From Bacteroidota bacterium (lineage in GTDB: Bacteria > Bacteroidota > Bacteroidia > AKYH767-A > 2013-40CM-41-45): a stretch of 35,676 nt of DNA. Below, piece by piece: positions 15,731 to 26,300 of this stretch. The stretch is taken from contig JAPLDA010000080.1 of assembly GCA_026391945.1 (NCBI GenBank), forward strand, positions 1 to 35,676. The letters are read 5' to 3'. The stretch's first letter is position 1. Each line of letters begins with the position of its first letter. Below the pieces are notes generated by a model, which made no database searches, was not told the DNA's origin, and saw only the letters and a program-made list of their open reading frames with translations. The translations under genes were made by a program, and so were the position numbers.

Positions 15731-17305
15731 TTATTCTTTAACCAGTTTCACCGACAAAACTTTTTTCTTCTGCGTTACCACATGCACGAAATAAACCCCC
15801 GCTGGTTCATTACTCAGATTAAAGGAGGATGAAAAATATTTCTGATGCAAAACTTCCTTACCAAAAACATTTTGAACGGTTACTTCAGCAATTTTATCAT
15901 TCCCATCCTTCAGTTTCAAATTGAAAATTCCCGTAGTAGGATTCGGAAATACTTCAACTCCCTTTTCTTTTTCTGAGTGCGCAGTTTGAACGCTCATGAA
16001 TACCGTATCACAGGCACTGCCGGGCATTGGGCCTAAGTTGTAATATGGGATGTTGGGCATCTCACCTGTTACAAAATGGTTGCCCAGATCAAATGCCTGC
16101 CTTACATAATTACAACCAAAACCGGGAACATCAGGATTTTCTATCACATCAAGATGGTGAGTGTAGAAGGTATTGTACCAAGAACCATAATTTGATGTGA
16201 TTGGTATGTATATCTTACCATCAGGAGCTAATTTATGTTGAAAATATGTTGTTCCCTGGTGCATACCGGTATCAGGGTATTGATTCAGTAGTGTTTTTGA
16301 TGCAGGTATACTGGCTGCATTCAAATCCCATTGATAAATAACCATAACATCATACCAATTTGGAGAAACATAGATTATATTTCCATTTGGGGAGAATGAA
16401 CAATTATAATATTTGTATTCAAGATGAGAGGCATCTGCCAAATGTTCACCAATATCCCTAAAATTACTTAATAGCCCTGTGCATCTATCAAAATCAAAAA
16501 CATCAACACAACCATAGTAACCGCCAACCGCCATTAATTTAGTACCATCATTGGAAAAGATTAACTTTCCATAATAAAGACACGTATTGGGTGACCCAAT
16601 CGATTGTGTTCCCTGTAATGAAATACCGTATGGAGTCAACAGGAAATAGACATAAGCACCTAAGGTATAATCATAAGTAAAAACCCACCAATCTCTTCCA
16701 TTGGCGTGTTTAACAGACGCAAGCTTAAAAGAACTGAGCCCTCCCGTATAAATTAAACTATCTCTTATAATAAGATCTCCAAAACCATTATTAAGCGTTT
16801 TATTTACAATAGAAAAAAATAAGTGATAAATATTTGAATTAACGGAATCTATACCAATATGCATGAGTGTAATCAAAGAATCGCTGCCTGGAGAAGGCAA
16901 TAACAATGAAGTAAAATTCGGGTGCCCCTGTAAATTATGGCCATTCGGCATTACATTATGATTTCTGTCCCATACATACAATGCATGAAAAGACCATTCT
17001 GTAGCTGCTGCATAACAAAATAAACTCCCGATGCTGTCAGCAATTGTTGTTTGATTACCTCCTGGTAATCCCAAAGGCGATGGGCCAATTTTGGAAGTAA
17101 ATGTTACAGGGTTGACAGTATCATTAAAATCAATTCCAAGGCTATCTGGAAACACCCAAATATTTCCTTCCTTCTGAGCCTGCCCTGTAAAAAAGGACAA
17201 ACTCAGAGATAGAAAAATAAGGAACTGAAAAATGGACGATGAGACGATGAGATGATGAGACGAAGTCACTTTCCCCGGTTGCCGTTTCTCTTTTTTTATT
17301 TTCAT
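15731..17305 (-). CDS. T9SS type A sorting-domain protein with propeller-like body
   Basis: The 524-residue protein has a long N-region, a hydrophobic signal segment (FLIFLSLSLSFF) ending at GQAQ, and a body with NIWVFPDS, SNDGTKLMAVGG, FSPNGNIIYVS and LAPDGKIYIPI blade-like motifs, which suggest a propeller. Residues about 449-524 are a type A T9SS sorting tail: VEVFPNPTTGIF, a NVFGKEV turn, NEPAGVYFVHV and a lysine-rich end. It should cross the outer membrane by the type IX system and be anchored or released. Its ATG overlaps the stop of the upstream giant gene as ATGA, which points to translational coupling. The N-region before the signal is encoded partly by an octamer repeat (17238-17261), and no later ATG could replace this start. 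Confidence 0.85.
   Translation of the reverse strand: MKIKKEKRQPGKVTSSHHLIVSSSIFQFLIFLSLSLSFFTGQAQKEGNIWVFPDSLGIDFNDTVNPVTFTSKIGPSPLGLPGGNQTTIADSIGSLFCYAAATEWSFHALYVWDRNHNVMPNGHNLQGHPNFTSLLLPSPGSDSLITLMHIGIDSVNSNIYHLFFSIVNKTLNNGFGDLIIRDSLIYTGGLSSFKLASVKHANGRDWWVFTYDYTLGAYVYFLLTPYGISLQGTQSIGSPNTCLYYGKLIFSNDGTKLMAVGGYYGCVDVFDFDRCTGLLSNFRDIGEHLADASHLEYKYYNCSFSPNGNIIYVSPNWYDVMVIYQWDLNAASIPASKTLLNQYPDTGMHQGTTYFQHKLAPDGKIYIPITSNYGSWYNTFYTHHLDVIENPDVPGFGCNYVRQAFDLGNHFVTGEMPNIPYYNLGPMPGSACDTVFMSVQTAHSEKEKGVEVFPNPTTGIFNLKLKDGNDKIAEVTVQNVFGKEVLHQKYFSSSFNLSNEPAGVYFVHVVTQKKKVLSVKLVKE
17238..17261. repeat. Octamer tandem tract inside a signal-peptide coding region, 3 units
   Basis: GATGAGAC, GATGAGAT and GATGAGAC follow one another on the + strand. 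On the coding (minus) strand they encode part of the S-S-H-H-L-I-V-S-S-S segment before the hydrophobic core. Eight is not a multiple of three, so gain or loss of one unit would shift the frame. Confidence 0.75.
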
Positions 17306-20300
17306 CGCTCAATTACAATCTTGCTGCTCATGATGATTTCATTGTTTATGGAGAGCCGGCAAAAATACATACCGCAATCCGCACCGCTCATGTCAATATC
17401 ATGGATGCTTGTGCCTGGTTGCAAGGTATAAAATTTCTGCATGTTTCCTTTAGAGTCATAAATTTGAAGTATTCCCTTTTCATCTTCATTTAAGGAAAAA
17501 ACAAATTGCATAGTGCCGTTATTGGGGTTCGGTATAATGGTACCCTGGCGACGATTTTCACTTCCCTTAACTGAAGGGTGAAGGGCGGCCATTCGCTCGG
17601 TCTCACTACTGAAATCGTCCATGTCGATTCCGAGCATGACACGTGCTGCATACACGGCATTGCCGCCGCTCGACGGGTTCTGATAAGCGATATTGAGAAG
17701 GAGGTCTTTTTGTTCCTGACTAAACTTTTTAAAATCATAAACCTCCCTCGACCAGGTATCCAGATAGACTTCATTTACCTTTTTTGCATTGTCTTCTCCA
17801 AGGTTATCAGCGGTAATGAAGCTGTTGATAATTTTTGCCGACACCGTATCATCCTGCGCCATCAGGTCGGCGATCGTTTCCAATATCCCCGGGTTGGTGG
17901 TTTGCATGCTGTCGTAAAATACCTGCAGACTTTCATCATAAGAGGTACCAAGATTCATCAGTTCGTTATTATTTGCCAGCAACTTAAACGCATAGGTTTT
18001 GAGAGCATACTTTGCATCTTCCACTAAATTGTTATACGGGTTGAGTTCATTGGCAATGTTGTAGATATTAATTTCGGTACAATAAGGGTCACATGGCTTA
18101 TCACAACTTTGATTTGGATTAGAGCCACTAGTTCTTATAATTGATGTCCAAAATGGCATTATATAATTTGTGCCACCTGTACCATTAGTTGGATCAGGAT
18201 CATAGACTGGATCATTCATTCTAACATGCCAAATTGGAGGGGCTCCGGTGGTATTATTTTCAATATTCGACCAGCGGTCAGATGAATTATCCAAACTGAT
18301 CCATTCATTATCAGACGATTCAACACTAGAGCCTTGTGAACCTAAATTATTTCCAAGCTGTATATCAATTCCGGAAATGCAATGGATGAGATGATTGCAT
18401 AGGACTGCTTGAGCGATGGCATTATTGAAGAAATGCATACCGCGTCCCATTTTGGTTGTGCTGTTATTGGAAATTACAGCATCACCACTGCTCTCAACGG
18501 AAATACCAAAAACGTGCAGCCTTGATGTTGTCCCCGGATCACCTGTAAGTGTGCGCTCTACCGAGTTTCCTTTCACTATTAGTTTTGTAACTATACCTTG
18601 CGTTCTTATCCCATAATTTGCTAAGTTGCCTCCAGGTACAGCAAGATCAAGTCGAATGGTATTGGTACTAATCACGGTACTTACATCAATGCTCGTAGCT
18701 ATTATGCCACGTTTGTATTTAAAAATATAATTTTGATCTATTAGCAAATCGGTCGACAAATTAGCCGTTGTATTTCTCACCTGTATGGCATCACTGTTAA
18801 CGACATTCAAATGATGACTAAGGTCGTTAAAGGTATTATGACTAATAGTTACGTGCGCATCACTGATGTCTCTGTCAATAATTCCCTCACTGTAATTATC
18901 AAATGAGTTCCAGGTTGCAGATTGATCAACCCCTGTGTGATGCTCGTTAAGTATGGCCATCGTATTCCAGGTTGTACCCAAGAAAGTGGCGGGGTCAATT
19001 TTAAAGTTGTTATGGTCAACTGCTGTAGCAACTATTCCGCTGGTGTAAATCCCATTAGTACAGTTGAGGAAATCACAGCGTTCAGTAACTAAACCACCGC
19101 CCACTGTTAAAGAACAAGGATTCATCGGACTCCCCACAGCATAAATGGCATAGGCTTCATGGTCGCATTCCGTAGCGCCTGGAATATTTGGTACCGGCGG
19201 GTCGCATTGATTATAAATGTTAGCAAAATGACAATTCTTCACAGTTAAGTTGCCATCAATTTCACCAAACACTCCATAATACAGATCATCAAAAGTATTA
19301 AGCCCATAACCAGGGTTTCCAACAGGAATGTCCGAGGTATGGGTTAATCTTAATCCCGTAACAGCGTGTGTACCTGCATTAGGTGGCAACAGTAAATCCC
19401 CGCCATGAATGGTACTCCCATACATATCAAATAAATTAGAGGAGTTGAAATTGCGAAGATCAATTCCTACCTGGTTTTGAGTAAGAGTTGAATTCCGGAT
19501 TTCAATAGTAGCGCCTCCATCGTTATAGACTGCAGTTAAAGCATCCTGAATGGTGGAGTTACCTTGAATAATCAAGGTTGCTCCGGCATCAAGTTGAATT
19601 CCATTCCACATTTGAGTACAGGCATGTAAATAAGAAGAATTATCTACGAATAATGTTGCTCCATTTTGAACGACAATACTGACATTATGGGCAATTTCAA
19701 CATCAGATTGAATAATGCTGAAAGTGCCAGATGAGATCGTAATATCCGCATTTAACTCAACGACATCATTTGACCAGCCTCCTGAGTTATAGCCAGTAGG
19801 AGTCAAAATGTTTACGGTAGAGTTACTTCTGAAACAACAAGATGTGTTGATTGCTACCGTTGTAGGAGAATGAGAAGTTGATTTACAACCATTTGCATTG
19901 AAAATAGTAACGGAGTAATTTCCAGGGTTTGTTACATAAATTGTTTGTGTCATTGCTCCATTTGACCATAGGTAACTTGATGCTGAACTTGAAGATAATT
20001 CAACACTCCCACCGTTGCAAATTGAAGTACTTCCATTTACAGTAATAACCGGTGTTGGTGGGTTGGCATTTACTGTTATAGTAATTGTAGTATATGAAGA
20101 TTGACATCCGTTGGTACCAAAAATTGATACAGAGTAATTTCCAGGACTATTAACCGTAATGGATTGTGCATTTGAACCATTTGACCACAAATACCCATAA
20201 GCTGTACTTGATATAAGTACTACATTATCTCCTTGACAAATTGTGGTACCAGGGTTAGCTGTGATAATAGGAGTTGGAGGGGATGGAATTTCTGTTATTA

Positions 20301-23300
20301 CAGTAGGCGCAGATGTTGCCGTACAGCCATCAGCATTGATAATAGTAACAGAGTAACTTCCAGCACTGGAAACGGTAATGGATTGAGATATCGCAGAAGT
20401 AGACCATAAATAATATATAGCGGGGCTGGATGTTAAAGTAACGCTACTTCCAGTACAAATCACTGTGCTTCCGCTTGTACCAATTACAGGTGCCGAAGGA
20501 TTTGAGTTGACAATAACTGTTGTTGCCGCTGATGTTGCTGTGCAACCTGATGCATCTGTAACGGTTACCGAATAACTTCCTACTGTAGTCACCGTGATTG
20601 CTTGAGTCGTTGCTCCTGTCGACCACAGATAACTTGTCTCAGTGCTGGAAGTCAGTGTTACACTTCCACCTTGGCAGAAAGTTGTAGTACCACTTGCTGT
20701 AATCGTAGGCGTTGCAGGGGCAGGGGAATTAACCGTGACTGTTGTTGGTGCTGATGTCGCTGTACAACCTGATGCATTGGTAACAGTAACCGAATAATTT
20801 CCTGCTGTTGAAACGGTGATCGCTTGAGTTGCTTCTCCTGTCGACCACAGATAACTTATTGCAGCACTGGAGGTCAGTATAACACTTCCTCCCAGGCAGA
20901 ATGTTGTACTACTACCCGCAGTGATGGTTGGAGTTGCAGGATTGGAATTGACAGTAACTGTTGTTGAAGCTGAGGTTGCAGAACAACCACTTTGATCCGT
21001 AACAGTCACTGAATAACTGCCGGCAGATGAGATTGTAATGGACTGAAATATGCCTCCTGTTGACCATAAATAATCTGGCGCTGAACTTGAAGTAAGTGTT
21101 ACGCTATTTCCCTGGCATATCGATGTGCTTCCACTTGCTGTTATCATTGGAATGGATGGATTTGAATTGACAGTAACATAGATCGCGGATGAAATCGCTT
21201 CACAACCGGAAGCATCAGAAATCGTAACTGAATAATTCCCGGCAATGGTAACATTGATTGACTGCGTAGTTGCCCCGTTTGACCAGAGATAACCTGTTGC
21301 AGAACTGGATGTCAGTGTCACACTTCCATCCTGGCAGAATGTGGTAGCACCACTTGCTGTAATAGTTGGTGTGGCTGGAGCAGGATTTACCGTAACGTTA
21401 ATTGCTGAACTTGGTGCTGAACTACAACCGGCTGCATTATTTACAATCACGAAATAACTCCCGGAATTTGTAACAATTATTGATTGAGTAATTTCTCCTG
21501 TTGACCACAGATAACTCGAAGCAGGATCAGAAGTCAGTGTTACGCTACCCCCCTGACAGAATGTAGTGGCGCCACTTGCTGTTATGTTTGCAGTAGGAGA
21601 CGAAGGATCAGTGAGTGTTTGAGTAAGTGTCCATGTGCACGATGCACCCAGAGTAACAGTGCATGTGTAGGTTCCTGCCGGAAGATTAATCGCTGTTGCA
21701 GATGTTCCGCCAATCGGTGACCAGGAATAGGTTGCGCCGCCTATTGTTGAAACTGTAATGCTGCCATCATTTCCTCCAAGACAAGTAGGATTTGAAAAAG
21801 TTGTAACAACAGCCGCTAAAGGTGAGCAACCTGAAGGAACCGTGTAGGGAATTATGGTTGTCGAATAAGTAGTTGGAATAAATGTCGTACCGCAAGAAGT
21901 GGTTCCGGTAATGTTATCAATGATAAAATTGTAGTTATAATTGCCTTCGGTAACACATGCCGGATGGAACACAACATTGTAATGGAGATAAACACCATGT
22001 GTACCTGTTGCTAAATGATACAGATGATTCGAGTTGGCTACTAATAAGACGTTGTCAATGTCATTATAAGGATGTGATGTGAGTGTTGAAATGGGAATTG
22101 TTGTAATCAAACTAAAGTCGAGAGAATTTCTTACTTCAATATAGGAATAAGAACCAGTTGTCACCATCGCATATCCTGAAGGCGGGATTATATTGAATGT
22201 AGCTCCGGTCACTTCACCTAAATCTAAATTGACGATGTCAAAATCAATGCTAATGTCACAGGCAACACCAGTTGGCGCCGGGAAATGGTCATGAACATTT
22301 TGAACATACAGGCTTGAGTGTTCTGGTTGAATTGTTAATTCTGTTGATTGGTATAGGCAAGGAGTATAGCTATTGGCAAAATCACTTGCATTACCGTTTA
22401 ATGTTCCGGTTTTTAATGGATGGTAGCCATCACATGAATTTCCATAGTTGATATTAAAATGCACGAGATCATATTGAGTTTGACCGGTTCCACCGCTGCA
22501 CGTGAAATTTGATAAATTGAGTTGACAAATCACAGGTTTATGATTCAAATCTATCGCAGTCAAGTTAGAGCTATGAAAAAACATGCTGTTTAATTCATAA
22601 AGAGGAGGAGTTGATATTTGATTCACCACTGAGTAAGTAGGATTAACTGGCGTCAGATTATTAAAAGTTATACTGCTTCCGCTTGCGGCCGTAAAGTATG
22701 TCCAAAGGTTTGCGAATTCATAACCGGTACCGTCATGATCAAAGGTCAACGCCCCAATATTTAAATTATTTGAGGTGCCAATAAAAGGTAGGGTAGGAAA
22801 TGTAAATGACAGCCGATGAAATTCGCCATTATCATGAGCGTTATAATGAAATAAGCATGCTGTTGTTGAAGCGTTGTTACACAAATCAAGAGTTGATTGA
22901 CAAGCTCCATCAGGCGTGTAAGCGTGAGTGAGAATATTTACATCCGGAGGAGTTATGGTGTTGTCAATCGAAATATTTGCATTTGGATCATTATCTAAAT
23001 AATGATTGATGCGGTCATTGATCGGGCAACTTCTTGTCAGGTAAAGTACGAATCCCTGCCTTGGAATATTTCCACTTAATGGAGCCTTATCAACGGTCAA
23101 TGGCCAGGAACCGTCAGGCTGTACTGTTATGATATTGTCTGGCGAACCTTGTGTAACTGTAACTGAACAATTCGTTGGTGGGTTTGCTATTGATGGTGAG
23201 TTTGCACCTGGAAAATACCCAGAAGCTGACCAATCGGAGTTGGCGTAGCTTGCACGAGGATTCAAAGGATTATTCAAATTACCGGAGTCATAAAAAAACT

Positions 23301-26300
23301 CTCCATTGGGAACTCTGAAAGTTAACTGACTTGGCCATTTTGCAATGGGTCTGTATTCGATCGGAAAATCATCAGAGTTAGGAGACCCTCCCACAGCCTG
23401 TGTAAACAGAACATAACGCAATTCACTGGCATTTCCTGCATACGGAAAACCATAAGATTGGTCTGCCCAACCTGGCCCATATAAAGCATTCAAGAGGAGA
23501 GTCGTGGAAACTTTATAATAAGTTAAGTTTGTAGTAACCTGATCGCATGAGTACTGATTGTTAGTTGAATTATAATAGTAGCTAAAATCGCAGAGCGCCT
23601 GGAAATGATGAACACCATCTGAAATAACGCTCCCGCCATGATCATTGACTTTGAAATCACCATCAAATTTTAAATGGCATTTATATTGAAGAATAGAACT
23701 AAGAGAAACATAGGTTCCATTGTAAAGTAAAACCTGGAAATTCATATCTGGCTGAATTTCCAATGTTGATCCATTTGTTGAAAAATGATGAATAGCATTT
23801 GGAAATACGGATGTTTGTGAAGCACTGATTGGAACCTGAAAAGTTCCTACCTGGCTTGCATAAATTGAAGGTCCAACAGGGGTTACCTCGAGTGATCCCT
23901 TGTGAAAGTCAGAACCATCACCCTGAAAAGCAAGAAAATTTGCACCATTTAATGGAACATATTCTACATTAAAATTAAGTTGTGTGAGTGTATTAAGTCT
24001 TGTATCCGTAAGTTCCCCTTTGCAGGTAATATGAAGAATATCACAATCATAAAAATTTTCAAGGTCTTGTGATAAAGGACTCGGAAAATCAGTTCTGACC
24101 CGATGAGAAGTCGAATAATGTTCATAATCCCACTGATCAACCCATCCGTATGTTGTTCTTTCAAAAACAAAATCAGTTTTACCGGTACTAATGTCGCTGA
24201 CACAAGAGCCACCACAATGATTGGATAATGGCCAGTCCGTACAACCATAGGTTCTATAACAAGACGGACAAGTGGAGCAGACAGCTCGGAATTCTATTGA
24301 AATATCATCTGTTCCCCATGTTGATGCAGAACAATCTAACAAAAGATTAACATTGATAGAAACAAATGGAGAACTTGCTAATGTTGGATCTGTAATAGTA
24401 GACCAATCCAACGACACGTCCGTGGTTAATGCGCCAGAAACAGAAATAATATTCCATGCTAATGGAAATGCAGGAGTTAAAGTTCCCGGAGCAGATACAG
24501 TCGGAGGATTTGTTACATCAATACTATAATAATGAGGGAAATGCAAAACCGCCTCGTATGTGTGATTCGAACAAAGGTCGATGGGATTGCCTCCGGAACT
24601 ATTGGTAATAACCCAAGGTAGAGAGCCTGGAATTGCTGAAGCATCATTTAAGGTAAAACGAATTGGAATGGGATTAGTAGCTCCATCAACATCCGGACTA
24701 TGATCTGACCAAGCTACTGGATTACTGACGAAGTAATTTTCCATCCCCCAATTAACATCTGCTATCAAAGGAACTGGATTGATTGGATCGGCCATTTGAC
24801 ACATGGTGTTGTAAGTAATATGAAAATTCGGATCGGAAACAGATGAGAGAGAGAAAGCCGGTTGACTGCACAATTCAAGCGTAGCACATCCAATAAAATG
24901 AAAATCGTTTAGTGTGATATTAAACTGGTTTCCGTCAGGAAGAAAAATATATTGATTAGGAGTAGCAGGGTAGTTATTGTTTGTGTTAAGCACGTTATTC
25001 AAGCCAGGTATTGCTGATGTAAAAAAGGACGGATCAATTGTAATCAGTCCGGTTGTGTTTGAATAGGAATAACCACTGCCATTTGTCAAATTCACAAATT
25101 GAGTAGATGACCCAATAGTGATCGAAGAAAAATCGAAATAAATCGGGTTGATGCTAAATGATATCCCCGTAATTTCAACAGTGCCTGATCCTGGATGAGG
25201 GGAAGGAGCACTTCCATTACTTATTGTGACGGTGTAAGTCCCATTTGTACTGCAAGCGGTAACGTTATTAGATATTGCTGAAACAGTTAAAACCTGAGGT
25301 TCTGGTTGACAAATTACATTTAATGTAGCATCCATTGAAGCACATTCTGATGTTGCATCCGGTGTATGATCACAATGCACAGCAAGGTGATAAACGGTCG
25401 CATTATTTGGAATGGGATCGCAATCATAAATTTGGGTAACCCCTATTGTTTCTCTTATCAATATTTCCGTGCCGTTTCCAGGAAGTAAATAATCTGGCCC
25501 CGAAGACCCATTAGAAAACCGATAGCAATTACTAATTGGGACATAAATTCCGGGGGTGCCTTGAGATGTTCCATCAGAGAATATTATTTTTTGGCTTGTT
25601 GTCAATGGTGTGCTATTGTAAATTGCAAAAAGAGGAGAAGCTGTCGATGGATTTGGAGAATTAACGTCAATGGTTTCAATGGCTTCAATTTGCACATCTG
25701 GCTCAGGAGTAATATCAAGAGTAAAATAATTAACGATCCCTGAAGTAGGTTTTATTTTATAAAAACGTTTAACCTGATCATATCTTAAAAAATGGTCATT
25801 GTCATGTGATGGAATTGTTGTTCCGCCAATATTGGTCGATTCAAAAGAAACATGAGGGTGTTCAATGGGAACTAAAAGATAATTATCCGGGTCAGAATGG
25901 CCTACCCACGGATTGTTACTTTGAAAAACTGGGTTTGCAGGGTAAGTTTGTGTAGGAAAATAAACATGAACAGGAAGACTGGAAGAATTGTAATCACCGC
26001 AATCTGAAACATTGATATAAAAATGTACAGTTGCTAAATGCGCATTGTTGCCGGGAGGGTTTGTATATGTCTGAACATGATACATTGTTGCTGAAATTTG
26101 AATTACGTCAACAGCAGTATTTGGATTAGGGGCAAAATCAATTATTGATGCCCCATATGGAACTTCAACATATAACACATTTGAAAGATAATATCTTAAA
26201 TCATGGATTGTAACAGTCACATCTAAATCATGATTAATAGTTGAGGTTGAGGAAGGAAAACAACTTGAAAAATTTGAATAAGGATAACCTAAAGGCAACG

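Noticed and set aside
19841-21606. CRISPR or DNA-level satellite in the minus-strand gene
   Set aside because: The 219-bp periodicity is explained by eight tandem Ig-like protein repeats in one long open frame.
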